Positions 28,801 to 38,473 of a stretch of 64,000 nt of DNA are shown piece after piece (position 1 is the stretch's first letter; each line of letters opens with the position of its first letter). The stretch is taken from the NCBI RefSeq assembly GCF_030819275.1, contig NZ_JAUTBL010000002.1, positions 2,850,501 through 2,914,500 of the forward strand. Reading direction: 5' to 3'. The DNA is from Agrobacterium larrymoorei. GTDB lineage: Bacteria; Pseudomonadota; Alphaproteobacteria; Rhizobiales; Rhizobiaceae. Under the pieces are notes generated by a model. That model saw only the letters and a list, made by a program, of their open reading frames with translations, was not told where the DNA came from and ran no database searches. A program made the position numbers and the translations under genes.

Positions 28801-31800
28801 CGCCAACGTGGCGCATCTGCACCTGCGTACGTGTCCAGGCATGAACCAGTTCATGGGCAAAGGCGTCCGGGTGACGGTAGCGATCGATCGCCTTGTCGAC
28901 ATCCTCACGGCCAGGGGCCGCGATTGTCCAGAAGATCACGCTGACCTTCTTGCCGGCGGGCACGCGAACGACGCGGCGCAGCGACAGGATCGGATCGAGC
29001 GTGAAGCCATCCGAATTGGAGAGCGCTGCACCCTGATCGAAGGCCGCAGCTTCCGCAAGGGAGCGACCACGGCCGATAAACTTGGCACGATCTGTCTCGT
29101 ACTCGGTCGCACGCGACGAGCCGGCATTGTCAGCCGCCAGATGGGCGATAATGGTGCCGGGTTCGCTGGGCGAACGCTTGTTGCGCCATGCGCGGATGAC
29201 GTCACCACGCTTGCCAATCTCCGTCTGCACGAACATGCGCGAGAAGAGCGGGTGGGCGTTGTCGTCGTCTTCCTTGCCGATGACCGGCTCGAGATAGGAG
29301 GTCACCTCGATGAAGCGATCTTCCGTTCCGACGTTGAGAAGCGTGATACGGCGACCTTCGGCATCATGCTCGGTGGCGACGATGCACTCCACGACGCTCT
29401 GCAGATCGCCGACCGTTTTGTGGAATTCCGCACGGTCGTCCATGAAGACGGTCTTGGTCTTCTCACCTTCTGCGACACGGGGTTCGGCCGTCGCACTCCA
29501 CCATTGGCCGGTCGTGGTATCGCGCAGGAACAGGAAGGTGCCCCAACGATCTTCCGTGGGATCGGCCTTCCAGCGGGACACCGCCTGGCCGTTCCACTTG
29601 GAGTAACCGGCACCGGTTGCCGTCAGCATTGTCGAGTAGTGGCCATTCGACAGGAACACCACGTCGCGGTCGCGGATCGCGGGATCGGTGACAGTGCGGA
29701 CTTCAGCCCTCAGCAGATCCGCCTGTTCCTTGCCGGGCGTTTCCGGCTCGTACTTGGCGCTCATCACCGGCACTTCGCGCGGTGCCTTTTCCTGCAACAG
29801 AAGCTCGGCCGCTTCGATGACCGGATCGGCGTGGAAGAGTTCGCGCAGGAAGCCATCGAAGGCGACGTTGGCAACGGCCGCAATCGACATGCCATGGTGG
29901 TGGGCGTAGTAGTTATAAACCACAGCGCAGACCTTGCCGTCCGGCACGCGGGTCGGCGTGAAGTCCACCGCATCATGGAAGCCATAGCGACCAAGCGCGC
30001 CGAGCTTGCGCAGCTTTTCGAGGTTCTCGAGGGCAGAATCCGGATCGTATTGCGCCGCCAGGATCGAGGCGTAAGGCGCAATCACCGCATTCTGGCCAAG
30101 ACCGCGCTTGAGGCCCAGCGTCGGTACACCGAAATTGGTGTACTGGTAGTTCATATTATGATCGCGGGCATTAAAGGCCGCTTCGGAGATACCCCACGGC
30201 GTGCCGAGACGGCGGCCGTGATTGATCTGTTCGCGAACGATCAGATTGTTGGTCTGGTTGAGAATACCACCCTGACGCTCCTGCATGACCAGCGGCGGCA
30301 TCAGATATTCGAACATCGAACCGGACCAGGAGACCAACGCACCCTGCGCGCCGATCGGCACGACCTGACGACCGAGACGATACCAGTGCTCCGTCGGCAA
30401 ATCGCCCTTGGCAATCGCAAAGAGCGAGGTCAGTCGGCATTCGGACGCAAGCAAGTCGTAGCAGGCCTCGTCCAGCTCCTGACTTTCCACACGGTATCCG
30501 ATGGAGAGCAGGCGGCGATCCTTACGATAGAGGAAGCCGAAGTCCATGGAGAAGGCGAGATCGCGGCTGCGATCGCGAAGCGAAGCAAGCCGTTCGCGAA
30601 GCGAATCGATGGTCGAGTGATCGAAGGCGCTGTCGGAAATATGCGCTTCACAGCAATCGACCAGCATTTGCGCCCAGCGCGTCATTTCCGCGCTCTGTTC
30701 GGACTTCACCTCCAGATCGAGATTGGCGGCGAGCTTCTGAATGTCGCGCGCCAGGACCGCGAGATTGATGACGCGGATGGAGGCGAACTCATGCTCGCGC
30801 TTGACGGAGGCGAGCGCGTTGGAGAAGCCGATGATGCGCTCTTCCAGACGGCGATGGAGCGGACGCAGGTTCTTGCGATCGTCCGGCAGCTCTTTCAGGC
30901 TTTCGCGGACGATGCCGGCGACATCGCCGATACCGTCGAGATTGCCTTGAAGATGCGCAGACGGCGCTTCTGCCCATTGGCGGCAGGCGGAAGAAATCGC
31001 GATCAGATGGCCGGCAAGGTTGCCGCTATCCACGGCAGAAACGTAGCGTGGGCCAAGCGTCTGAAGCGTATCGGTGTGATACCAGTTGTATAGGTGACCG
31101 CGATACTTCTCCATCTTTTCGACCGTCTCGATCGTCTTTTCCAGACGTTCGATCGTGTCGGAGAAACTAATCCAGCCGAACTGCCGGGCAGAAATCGTCG
31201 ATAGCAGATAGACGCCGATATTGGTCGGCGAGGTACGGCTGGCAACGACCGGGGTTGGCGTTTCCTGGAAATTGTCCGGCGGCAGATAGTTTTCGTCCTT
31301 GTTGACGAAGGTCTCGTAATAACGCCACGTGCGACGCGCGATCTTTCTGAACTCGCTCGACACATGCTCGGACACGAACATCCGGTCTTCGGTTTCAGCC
31401 GATTGGCTGACATACCAGGCAACGACCGGCGAGAAGACCCACAGTAGCGCAAAGGGAATGCCAACGAGGAAGGCATTATCGCCCGGAAGGGCTGCAAACA
31501 ACAGACCGAGGAGCGCCACGACAGGCGCGTGCCACATCTGCTTGTAGTAATCGAAGACGCTGCCCTGCGCGCTGGATTGAATGCTGGCAGCCGTACGCCA
31601 TTCCAGCATCAGCTTGCGGCTGACGAAGAGGCGATAGAGCGAGCGGGCGATGGCATCCGCCATCATGCAGGCGCCATCGGCAATGAAGACGATGCGAAGC
31701 GCGACCTGCGCATTCGTGGCGCGGATCTCCGACCAGATGGTGTGGAAATGCGCCTGTGGCACGATATCGGTGGACCGCGGAACAAGGCCCGACAGCAGCG

Positions 31801-34339
31801 AGATCGTCGGTGCAACGAAGAGCGAGAAGATCAGCAGGATCTGCCAGATCAACGCGCCGAACGGGTCCATGAAGTACCAGCCGAGAACCGAGGCGACGAA
31901 CCAGGCAATCGGGGTCAACGAACGGCGCAGGTTGTCGATCATCTTCCAACGGCCAAGCGCGGTAACGCCACGTGCCGGATCGAGAATGTAAGGAAGCAAC
32001 TGCCAGTCGCCACGCGCCCAGCGATGCTGACGCGAGACTTCCACCTCGTAGCGAGTCGGGAAGTCTTCGACGAGTTCGACGTCGGTAACGAGAGCGCAGC
32101 GGGCGAACGAGCCTTCAAGAAGGTCGTGAGACAGAACGGCGTTCTCATCGATCCGGCCCTTCAGAGCCTTTTCGAAGGCGTCAACGTCATAGAGGCCCTT
32201 ACCGGTGAACGAGCCTTCTGCGGTCAGGTCCTGATAAACGTCCGACACCGTAAAGACATAAGGGTCGATACCGCGGTTGATCGAAAAGACGCGCTGGAAG
32301 ACGGAGGCATCCTTGCCGGTCGTCAGCGACGGGGTCACGCGCGGCTGCAACAGGCCGTAACCATGGATCACGCGGCCGGTTTCCGGATCGTGGACCGGAC
32401 GGTTGATCGGGTGATGCATCTTGCCGACGAGCTTGGTGACGGCATCGCGCATCAGGCGCGTATCGGCGTCCAGCGTCATGACGTATTTGACGTCCTTCGG
32501 CACCGTGTTGGCACCGTTGAGGAAGGTCGTATCCTTGTCGCCGCGCAGCAGCAGGTTCAGCTCATGCAGCTTACCGCGCTTGCGCTCCCAGCCCATCCAG
32601 CAACCTTCGGATGGATTGTAGATGCGACGGCGGTGAAGCAGGAAAAAGCGGGTTTTGCCGTCGAAAGCATAACGCGCAGACAAAGTTGCCACTTCGCGCT
32701 TGGCATATTCCAGGATTTCCACATCCTCGGTGGTCTGCTCCTGCTGTGCGTCACGCCAGTCGCTGATCAGCGAGAAGTAAATCTCGCCATGCGGATTGGC
32801 GAGATAATGGACTTCGAGATTGCGGATCATCTCATCGACCGCATCGCGGCTGGTGATCATGCATGGCACGGCAACCAGCGTGCGCGCATCTTCGGGAATG
32901 CCGTTCTTGAATTCGTACCCGACAAGGCGGAAAGGTTTGACGAAGAAGGTGACGAGCGTGTTGAAGAGACCTGTCGCACCTTCCGATGCGGGCAGCGCGA
33001 ACATCAGCAGGAACGCGCTCACCACATACCAGGGCATGCCAGCCTCAGCCAGGAACCAACCGACCGCCAGCATGGCAAGCGCCGTCAGGACCAGAACCGG
33101 GACGGCCACGGCAAGCCAGTTGAAACGCCGCATGGCTCGCACAACGCGCTGCGCGAACAGCGGGTTGTAACCAATGCGCTGCTCCAGCTCCTTGCGGCGC
33201 TGACCGACGAGGAAGGCACCGACATTCGGCTGATGCGGATAGGCATCCTTGGAATTGGCGGCTTCCGCCACCATGTCGACGGCAAGCTGGGCAACTTCGA
33301 CTTCGGTTTTGGGAGAACGACGCGCCAACAGTTCGACATTGTTGCGGTAGGTGTTGCGCGAACCGAAATCGAGCGTCTCATAATCGGTCTGCTCACGCAG
33401 AACCTTGTCGATATGGCTGACATCTTCGAACCAGACGGACCATTCGGTATCGTCGATCTCGCGCAGGCTCTTGACGATATTGCCCATCGTCACATTGCCG
33501 GATGCAAGCCGGTTATGCTCCGCCATCATCACGTTTTCGGCGTCCGTACCGACGCTATGAAGACGCTCTTCCAGCCAGTTCAGGGCGAAGTTCGAGGTCT
33601 GCGAACCGTTCTTCAGTCGATAGAGGAACTGGGTCGCAAAGGTCGGATCGTCCACCAGCGGGTCGATCTGCTTGAGGAATTCAGCCGACGGCTCCGCATC
33701 GTTGAGACGAATAATCTCGTCCACCACCTCATTCGCCTTATGGCGCATGCGGCGCGAGCGCTCCACACGAATGGAGATACGACGCAGGTTCTCGATCAGC
33801 ACGAAGCGCAGGAAGGATGGCAGCGCCCAGATTTCACCGATCTGCAACGTCTTGTGCGTCTGGAAACCTTCGACAAGCGCGGTCAGGCTTTCGCGCGAGA
33901 CTGTGCTGTGCGTATGGGCGACATAGAGCCAGGCCAGTGCGAGCGCGCGAGGGATCTCGGCGTTGCCGATCGTCATCGTCGGCAGTTGGCGATAGAATTT
34001 CTTCGGGAAGTCACGACGGACTTCCTGGATGGCTTCTTCAATTACATAGTGATTGTCGAGCAGCCATTCCGCAGCCGGCGTGATCGTCAGGCCGTTCTCC
34101 GAATCCACCGCCGTGGTGCGATAGACGCGCAGAATTTCCTTCTCGTTCTCGCGGTGACGCGCAAAGAAGTCGAATTCCATGAAGCCGGGAAGGGAGGCGG
34201 ACCCTGTCTGCGACAGGTCTGCCCCGCAAGCTTTCAACTCGTCTATGTTGAAATAAACAGAGCGGATCGAGTCGTTGTGATCGATCTGCTTGGTTTCGGA
34301 ATCACGGGCGGCGGCGGGCGGCGTAATATGAAATGACAT
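25847..34339 (-). CDS. chvB: Cyclic beta-1,2-glucan synthase (ChvB/NdvB)
   Basis: Giant inner-membrane enzyme that makes periplasmic cyclic beta-1,2-glucans by self-glucosylation, elongation, length control and cyclisation; needed for plant attachment and osmoadaptation in rhizobia and agrobacteria. The 2,830 residues show membrane segments at about 408-455, 808-853 and 935-980; a GT84 glycosyltransferase domain between them with TLDADTRLM (about 623) and QHRWARGDW (about 773); a glycoamylase-like region around 1363-1513 (GRRLGTPWGISE); and a C-terminal GH94 phosphorylase-like domain with GGDWNDGMN near 2525, which sets chain length. Full length, no interruption. Its exporter gene (chvA/ndvA) is not in the window. 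Large + strand ORFs opposite are shadows. Confidence 0.97.
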   Translation of the reverse strand: MSFHITPPAAARDSETKQIDHNDSIRSVYFNIDELKACGADLSQTGSASLPGFMEFDFFARHRENEKEILRVYRTTAVDSENGLTITPAAEWLLDNHYVIEEAIQEVRRDFPKKFYRQLPTMTIGNAEIPRALALAWLYVAHTHSTVSRESLTALVEGFQTHKTLQIGEIWALPSFLRFVLIENLRRISIRVERSRRMRHKANEVVDEIIRLNDAEPSAEFLKQIDPLVDDPTFATQFLYRLKNGSQTSNFALNWLEERLHSVGTDAENVMMAEHNRLASGNVTMGNIVKSLREIDDTEWSVWFEDVSHIDKVLREQTDYETLDFGSRNTYRNNVELLARRSPKTEVEVAQLAVDMVAEAANSKDAYPHQPNVGAFLVGQRRKELEQRIGYNPLFAQRVVRAMRRFNWLAVAVPVLVLTALAMLAVGWFLAEAGMPWYVVSAFLLMFALPASEGATGLFNTLVTFFVKPFRLVGYEFKNGIPEDARTLVAVPCMITSRDAVDEMIRNLEVHYLANPHGEIYFSLISDWRDAQQEQTTEDVEILEYAKREVATLSARYAFDGKTRFFLLHRRRIYNPSEGCWMGWERKRGKLHELNLLLRGDKDTTFLNGANTVPKDVKYVMTLDADTRLMRDAVTKLVGKMHHPINRPVHDPETGRVIHGYGLLQPRVTPSLTTGKDASVFQRVFSINRGIDPYVFTVSDVYQDLTAEGSFTGKGLYDVDAFEKALKGRIDENAVLSHDLLEGSFARCALVTDVELVEDFPTRYEVEVSRQHRWARGDWQLLPYILDPARGVTALGRWKMIDNLRRSLTPIAWFVASVLGWYFMDPFGALIWQILLIFSLFVAPTISLLSGLVPRSTDIVPQAHFHTIWSEIRATNAQVALRIVFIADGACMMADAIARSLYRLFVSRKLMLEWRTAASIQSSAQGSVFDYYKQMWHAPVVALLGLLFAALPGDNAFLVGIPFALLWVFSPVVAWYVSQSAETEDRMFVSEHVSSEFRKIARRTWRYYETFVNKDENYLPPDNFQETPTPVVASRTSPTNIGVYLLSTISARQFGWISFSDTIERLEKTIETVEKMEKYRGHLYNWYHTDTLQTLGPRYVSAVDSGNLAGHLIAISSACRQWAEAPSAHLQGNLDGIGDVAGIVRESLKELPDDRKNLRPLHRRLEERIIGFSNALASVKREHEFASIRVINLAVLARDIQKLAANLDLEVKSEQSAEMTRWAQMLVDCCEAHISDSAFDHSTIDSLRERLASLRDRSRDLAFSMDFGFLYRKDRRLLSIGYRVESQELDEACYDLLASECRLTSLFAIAKGDLPTEHWYRLGRQVVPIGAQGALVSWSGSMFEYLMPPLVMQERQGGILNQTNNLIVREQINHGRRLGTPWGISEAAFNARDHNMNYQYTNFGVPTLGLKRGLGQNAVIAPYASILAAQYDPDSALENLEKLRKLGALGRYGFHDAVDFTPTRVPDGKVCAVVYNYYAHHHGMSIAAVANVAFDGFLRELFHADPVIEAAELLLQEKAPREVPVMSAKYEPETPGKEQADLLRAEVRTVTDPAIRDRDVVFLSNGHYSTMLTATGAGYSKWNGQAVSRWKADPTEDRWGTFLFLRDTTTGQWWSATAEPRVAEGEKTKTVFMDDRAEFHKTVGDLQSVVECIVATEHDAEGRRITLLNVGTEDRFIEVTSYLEPVIGKEDDDNAHPLFSRMFVQTEIGKRGDVIRAWRNKRSPSEPGTIIAHLAADNAGSSRATEYETDRAKFIGRGRSLAEAAAFDQGAALSNSDGFTLDPILSLRRVVRVPAGKKVSVIFWTIAAPGREDVDKAIDRYRHPDAFAHELVHAWTRTQVQMRHVGVTSQQAAAFQHLGRYLVYPDMHLRADAETLKTGLASQRSLWSLAISGDFPIFALRINDDMDMDIVREALSAHEYLRSRGVIFDLVIVNERAASYAQDMQHALDHISEAQRRINPADGGRPHVFSVRRDLMDEETWAALLAASRVVLHVRNGKIVDQVNRAVSLFAANRAPDSTNTALARVPTPAYPVADPVEDTNDLDFWNGFGGFTKDGREYVVRLNRGQATPHPWINVISNEKFGFHISAEGAGFTWSRNSRDYQLTPWTNDPVTNRPGEAIYVADAESGKIHSPFAAIGRNPEAVFEARHGLGYSTFRSVDDGLDIEVTQTVDREKPVKLSRLTIRNVGTQNRRLKTYGYVEWVLGNNPQKSAPFILSSHDEKTGALFASNPYSIDYSERTSFLSLDGPSTSFTTSKREFIGRFGTINAPQAVVTGAALSGSTELDGAPCAALMQEIHLKPGEERHVLFYLGDADTADEARALVSDIRNADFDAVLQANKDFWKGFTGQLQVSTPDAGFNHLVNTWLPYQAFSCRILARTAFYQSSGAFGFRDQLQDTLAFLLYQPDLARAQIVRAAGRQFVEGDVQHWWLPLTGAGVRTTISDDVVWLAYATYQYLATTGDKAILEEEIPFLKGAALMPGQHDAFFQPETSEKTANLYEHVALALDLAIHRTGENGLPLMLGGDWNDGMNLVGIGGKGTSVWLGWFLAGTLRDFIAIAEERRDLDRVERWKTHRDKLRAALETAGWDGEYYRRGYFDDGTPLGSSSSEECQIDSLGQSWSVLSGEGEVDRSQQAMNAVMSKLVDEDLGIIRLFTPPFSRTPHNPGYIKGYPPGVRENGGQYTHAATWVVLALAKLGRSEDAWKCFSMLSPVNHALNREASETYRVEPYVVTADVYGENAYAGRGGWSWYTGSAGLLYRAAVEGILGITRNGGKLHIAPSLPEAWDGFSVQVTIDGAVRDVSVKRTAGSSDIAVTIDGKPVKSTDRAIPFD

Positions 34340-34888
34340 CGGCTCGTATTCTGGACCCTGAGTGGAGTGCTTAGGCTAGTCTGTAACCCTTAACTGTTTC
34401 AGAGTTCTCATCGAGAGTGAAACAATGTGGCAAGCTTTATTTCGCGCTGATCCTGAACCTTTGCTGAACCACCGCGAACCAGCACACGATGGGAAGGCAC
34501 AATCTTATCGCCCGACATGGTGAAATCGGGGCATTCGGATTTCAATATATAATATCAATAGTTTCTCGAGAACGGATTCCCACGCGAGGGCGCGTCGCCC
34601 CGAAGCCAGACGTTTCGCAAACTCCTCCGGGCGAAACCGTCGCTGCCTTCCCTGATATCTCCCCATACCTGCTTGGCATTCGTGTTTCCGAACTGATGTG
34701 ACCAGAAGGTTTTGAATGTTTCAAGGCATTTTCAGTTCCATGCCATCTGTTTGATTGGCGCGCAAGACGACAAATCTTAGCGAACAACGACGCGCCCTTA
34801 TCAAGACGGCCCACTCTTGCTATTCATGATGCTTAAAGAACGGGCCGGGCAGCTCGTCTGCCGCGGCAAAGATACGGAATAGCAAAGC
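34340..34888. other. Divergent intergenic region between chvB and an M20 hydrolase gene
   Basis: The 549 bases contain no supported gene; two short ORFs here (34489-34701 + and 34542-34814 -) have no family resemblance, overlap each other and lack good ribosome-binding sites. There is an inverted repeat GTTTCA/TGAAAC at 34396-34423, 57 bases before chvB, and a very AT-rich patch at about 34541-34562. Promoters for both genes should be here. Confidence 0.5.
34396..34423. promoter_or_regulatory. Inverted repeat in the chvB leader region
   Basis: GTTTCA-N16-TGAAAC, with CTC/GAG partly extending the pairing. Position close to the chvB start makes it a candidate operator or leader hairpin; function is a guess. 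Confidence 0.3.
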
Positions 34889-36070
34889 ATGACCCTTCAT
34901 CCGGTGACCATTTCCTCGTCGTCCAACGTCATGGAAGAGGTGGTTGAAATCCGCCGCTATCTGCATCGCAACCCGGAGATCGGCCTGTCGGAATTCAAGA
35001 CCTCCGATTTTGTTGCAGGGCGCCTGACACAGATGGGCTATGAGGTGACGCGAGGATTGGCCGGCACCGGCGTGGTCGCCACCTTGCGCAATGGCACCAG
35101 CAATCGCAGTATCGGCATCCGCGCTGACATCGATGCTCTACCGATCCATGAAGAAACCGGCGCCGACTATGCGAGCGAAACGCCCGGCATGATGCATGCC
35201 TGCGGTCATGACGGCCATACTGCCATGCTGCTGGGCGCCGCCAAAATCATTGCCGAACGGCGCAATTTCGACGGTACGATCCATCTGATCTTCCAGCCAG
35301 CGGAGGAGAATTTCGGCGGCGCGCGCATCATGATCGAGGATGGCCTGTTCGACCGCTTCCCGTGCGACGCTGTTTTTGCCCTGCATAACGACCCGAGCCA
35401 GCCCTTCGGCCATTTCGTTCTGCGCGAAGGCCCGGTCATGGCGGCAGTGGACGAGTGCAAGATCACCGTCAACGGCTATGGCGGCCATGGCGCGGAACCG
35501 CAAAGCGCCTCGGACCCGATCGTTGCCGGCGCCAGCATCATCATGGCGTTGCAAACTGTGGTGTCGCGCAATGTTCATCCGCTGATGCCGGCCGTGGTCA
35601 CTGTTGGCGCCTTTCATGGCGGCAAGGCGAGCAATGTTATCCCCGAGACGGCGGAAATGCTGCTCACCATCCGTTCCTTCGATCCGGAAGCCCGCGATGA
35701 ACTGGAAAAGCGCATTCGCATGATCGCCGAAGGGCAGGCGGCCAGCTATGGCATGAGCGTGACGCTGGATTATGAGCGCGGCTACAGCCCGACCGTCAAC
35801 CACAAGGCGGAAACAGATTACGTCCGAGCGCTTGCAACACGCTTTGCCGGTGCGGACAAGGTTCTGGAGATGGAGCGCCCGACAATGGGGGCGGAAGACT
35901 TTGCCTATATGCTGGAAAAGCGCCCCGGCTGCTATTTTTTCCTTGGTACCAAGCGCACCGATAACGACCCGCCGCTGCACCACCCAAAATTCGATTTCAA
36001 CGACGACATCATTCCGATCGGCACAGCCTTCTGGGTCGAGCTTGCAGAAGATTTCCTCAAGGCGAGCTGA
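34889..36070 (+). CDS. M20-family amidohydrolase (hippurate hydrolase-like)
   Basis: Metal-dependent hydrolase of N-acyl or N-carbamoyl amino acids, 393 residues. Motifs match subfamily M20D: RRYLHRNPEIGLSE near 23-36, IRADIDALPI, HACGHDGHTAMLLGAA with the metal-binding Cys and His residues, FQPAEENFGGAR with catalytic Glu-Glu, GPVMAAVDECKITV with the dimerisation lid, and GAEDFAYMLEKRPGCYFFLG. No signal peptide. Substrate cannot be told from sequence. Its stop is two bases from the convergent cobM stop, with no terminator between. Confidence 0.9.
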   Translation: MTLHPVTISSSSNVMEEVVEIRRYLHRNPEIGLSEFKTSDFVAGRLTQMGYEVTRGLAGTGVVATLRNGTSNRSIGIRADIDALPIHEETGADYASETPGMMHACGHDGHTAMLLGAAKIIAERRNFDGTIHLIFQPAEENFGGARIMIEDGLFDRFPCDAVFALHNDPSQPFGHFVLREGPVMAAVDECKITVNGYGGHGAEPQSASDPIVAGASIIMALQTVVSRNVHPLMPAVVTVGAFHGGKASNVIPETAEMLLTIRSFDPEARDELEKRIRMIAEGQAASYGMSVTLDYERGYSPTVNHKAETDYVRALATRFAGADKVLEMERPTMGAEDFAYMLEKRPGCYFFLGTKRTDNDPPLHHPKFDFNDDIIPIGTAFWVELAEDFLKAS

Positions 36071-36072
36071 GA

Positions 36073-36837
36073 CTACTCCGCCGTTGGCGTTCTGAAGCGA
36101 CGGACGTAGTCGGTGCTATAGAGCGCGCTTTCGCGAAAATCGGATGAGGCAAGACCCTTGCCGACGAAGATCATCGCAGTGCGCTCGACTGGCTCTTCCG
36201 CAAGGCGGGCTTCGATATCGGACAGCGTCCCGGAAATGACCCGCTCTTCCGGCCAGGAGGCGCGCACGACAATGGCGACAGGGCAATCCGCACCATAGAG
36301 CGGCGTCAATTCCTCGACCACCTGACCGATGGCGTGGATGGCGAGATGAATAGCAAGCGTCGCGCCCGTTGCGCCGAAAGCCTTGAGGTTTTCGCTCTCC
36401 GGCATTTTCGAAGCGCGACCGGAAATGCGTGTCAGAACAAGGCTTTGTGCCACTTCAGGCACCGTCAATTCGCGCTTCAAAGTGGCGGCTGCCGCGGCAA
36501 AGGAAGGCACGCCGGGTGTAACGGTGTAGTCAAGCCCGAGCCGCTCCAGACGGCGGATTTGTTCACCCATGGCACTCCAGACGGAAAGATCGCCCGAATG
36601 CAGCCGAGCCACATCTTTTCCGTCTCGGGCGGCGGCAACGAACTCCGCCTCGATTTCATCCAGAGACAAGGCTGCTGTGTCGACGATGCGCGCACCTTCC
36701 GGGCAGTAGTCCAGCAGCGCCTTGGGCACCAGCGAACCGGCATAGAGGCAGACGGGAGAAGCGGCGATCAGATCGCGACCGCGCAACGTGATCAGATCTG
36801 CAGCACCCGGGCCAGCGCCAATGAAGTGAACGGTCAT
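36073..36837 (-). CDS. cobM: Precorrin-4 C11-methyltransferase
   Basis: SAM-dependent step of aerobic corrin synthesis that methylates C11 of precorrin-4. The 254-residue protein has the class III methyltransferase pattern: [18 protein letters not shown] at the N-terminus, [24 protein letters not shown], and [13 protein letters not shown]. The ATG overlaps the cobE stop by four bases (ATGA), so the two are translationally coupled. Last gene of its - strand run. Confidence 0.95.
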   Translation of the reverse strand: MTVHFIGAGPGAADLITLRGRDLIAASPVCLYAGSLVPKALLDYCPEGARIVDTAALSLDEIEAEFVAAARDGKDVARLHSGDLSVWSAMGEQIRRLERLGLDYTVTPGVPSFAAAAATLKRELTVPEVAQSLVLTRISGRASKMPESENLKAFGATGATLAIHLAIHAIGQVVEELTPLYGADCPVAIVVRASWPEERVISGTLSDIEARLAEEPVERTAMIFVGKGLASSDFRESALYSTDYVRRFRTPTAE

Positions 36838-37211
36838 GTCTTGTCTCCAGCAGTGGCGAAGGCCACGGTAATGTCGCCGACCACCATGCGAGGCGCGATC
36901 AGTCTTGACGCTTCGCCAAGGGCTGCAAGCGCCGATGCTTCGCTAACGCTTGGCGAGGCGGCATGTTTTGAACTCAAGGCGGATCGGGTCAGTGTTCGGA
37001 CGGCAGCAGCGTCGAAATCGGCCTGCGCCACCACGACAAAAGCCATGCCAAGCCGTGTCGCTGCTTCCAGCAAGGCTGGTTCATCCGCCTTCATGGGTGC
37101 CGTTACGATAAAATCGAACGCAACGCTATGCTCAGCGCTGGCCTGCTCGAGCGCGGCTATCACCGCTTCAGGGCTCACGCCCTTGCGACACCCGACGCCA
37201 GCGACGATCAC
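36834..37211 (-). CDS. cobE: Cobalamin biosynthesis protein CobE (CbiG C-terminal-like)
   Basis: Small protein of the aerobic pathway related to the C-terminal part of CbiG; its exact activity is not well settled. The core motif is [20 protein letters not shown] at the N-terminus. I place the start at GTG 37211, giving 125 residues, because it overlaps the cobL stop as GTGA and has AAGGA six bases upstream; an extension to GTG 37241 would lie within cobL without a ribosome-binding site. It lies between cobL and cobM, both overlapping. Confidence 0.85.
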   Translation of the reverse strand: MIVAGVGCRKGVSPEAVIAALEQASAEHSVAFDFIVTAPMKADEPALLEAATRLGMAFVVVAQADFDAAAVRTLTRSALSSKHAASPSVSEASALAALGEASRLIAPRMVVGDITVAFATAGDKT

Positions 37212-38473
37212 AACACATCCTTCGGTTTGACCCAGGCCCACTGCGTGACCGGCATAGCCGGACGCCAGCCTTGCATCTGCCCGACCGGGGATGCGCGCGT
37301 TACCTCAAGCCAGATCAGAGAACCGCCAAGGCGCGCCTGAGCGGAGAGCAGCATGGCCTCCATTTCCAGCGTGACTGCATTGGCGACAAGGCGACCGCCC
37401 GGCTTCAAGGCGCCGATTGCCCCCTCTAAAACCCCAGTCTCACTGCCTCCGCCGCCAATGAAGATAGCATCAGGCATCGGCAGGGCTTCGAAAGCGTCAG
37501 GTGCCGTACCAATCACCACATCGAGACCAGGCACGCCGAAGGCTTCGGCATTGCGCATGGCGCGCTCGGCCCGCTCCGGATTTTGCTCGATTCCGATAGC
37601 CCGCAACGATGGGTGAGACAGCATCCACTCGATACCGATCGAGCCGGAGCCCGCGCCAATATCCCACAGCAGTTCACCATATCGGGGCGCGAGCGATGAC
37701 AGGGTAACAGCACGGATTTCCCGCTTGGTCATCTGTCCATCATGTTCGAACAGCGAATCGTCAAGCCCGCTGGCGAAGGGAAGGATCCGTGCCGCTTCCT
37801 CAGCAACAACATCGATTGCGACCACATTGAGCGGATCGATATCCGCGAAGGCAAAATCCTGAGCCGTGGTTGTGCGGGTGTTTTCCCGTTCACCGCCAAG
37901 TGCTTCCAGCAGATGGAAGATCGATCTTCCAAAGCCTGCTTCCTTGAGAAGCGCGGCAATCAACGCCGGGGCACTGGCATCGGAGGTCAGCGCAATGATC
38001 TTCGCGCCAGGGTGAAGATGTGGACGTATAAGATCGATGGAGCGGCCATGCAGCGAAATGCAGGCAGTATCCTGCAAGGTCCAGCCTAGACGCGACGCGG
38101 CAAGCGAGATGGAGGACGGAGCAGGGTAAGTGATCACCTCTGCCGGATCGACCAGCCGCAACAGGGTGACGCCGACACCGTGGAAGAAAGGATCGCCGGA
38201 CGCAAGGACGCAGACCTTTCTGTTCTTGAGCTCCACGACGTCCGTCATGCCGACATCGAATGGAACAGGCCATGCCCGCGCTTCGCCCCTGATGGCAGCC
38301 GAGGCGAGTTCAAGATGACGTTTGCCGCCGCAGACGACCTCGGCAGCCTCAATGGCTCGGAGAGCATTTTCGGCAAGCCCGGCAAGACCGTCTTCCCCAA
38401 TACCGACGATGGAGAGCCAGGGCGCAGGTTTTTTGGTGGCGGAGGCCGGTGTTCCGGCATATTCACGAACCAT
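37208..38473 (-). CDS. cobL: Precorrin-6B C5,15-methyltransferase (decarboxylating)
   Basis: Bifunctional enzyme methylating C5 and C15 of precorrin-6B and decarboxylating the C12 acetate. The 421 residues fuse a CbiE-type methyltransferase (N-terminal WLSIVGIGEDGLAGL; VCVLASGDPFFHGVG) to a CbiT-type Rossmann methyltransferase (C-terminal LLWDIGAGSGSIGIEWML; DAIFIGGGGSETGVLE). ATG 38473 is preferred over an upstream ORF extension because GGAG lies eight bases before it. That ATG overlaps, on the opposite strand, the ATG of cobK within CATG. Confidence 0.95.
   Translation of the reverse strand: MVREYAGTPASATKKPAPWLSIVGIGEDGLAGLAENALRAIEAAEVVCGGKRHLELASAAIRGEARAWPVPFDVGMTDVVELKNRKVCVLASGDPFFHGVGVTLLRLVDPAEVITYPAPSSISLAASRLGWTLQDTACISLHGRSIDLIRPHLHPGAKIIALTSDASAPALIAALLKEAGFGRSIFHLLEALGGERENTRTTTAQDFAFADIDPLNVVAIDVVAEEAARILPFASGLDDSLFEHDGQMTKREIRAVTLSSLAPRYGELLWDIGAGSGSIGIEWMLSHPSLRAIGIEQNPERAERAMRNAEAFGVPGLDVVIGTAPDAFEALPMPDAIFIGGGGSETGVLEGAIGALKPGGRLVANAVTLEMEAMLLSAQARLGGSLIWLEVTRASPVGQMQGWRPAMPVTQWAWVKPKDVL

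Noticed and set aside
27683..34336. 1,136- and 935-codon + strand ORFs opposite chvB
   Set aside because: Long only because the opposite gene is long and GC-rich; no recognisable domain or ribosome-binding site.
34489..34814. Two short ORFs in the chvB upstream spacer
   Set aside because: They overlap each other on opposite strands, have no family match I can recognise and no convincing start signals.
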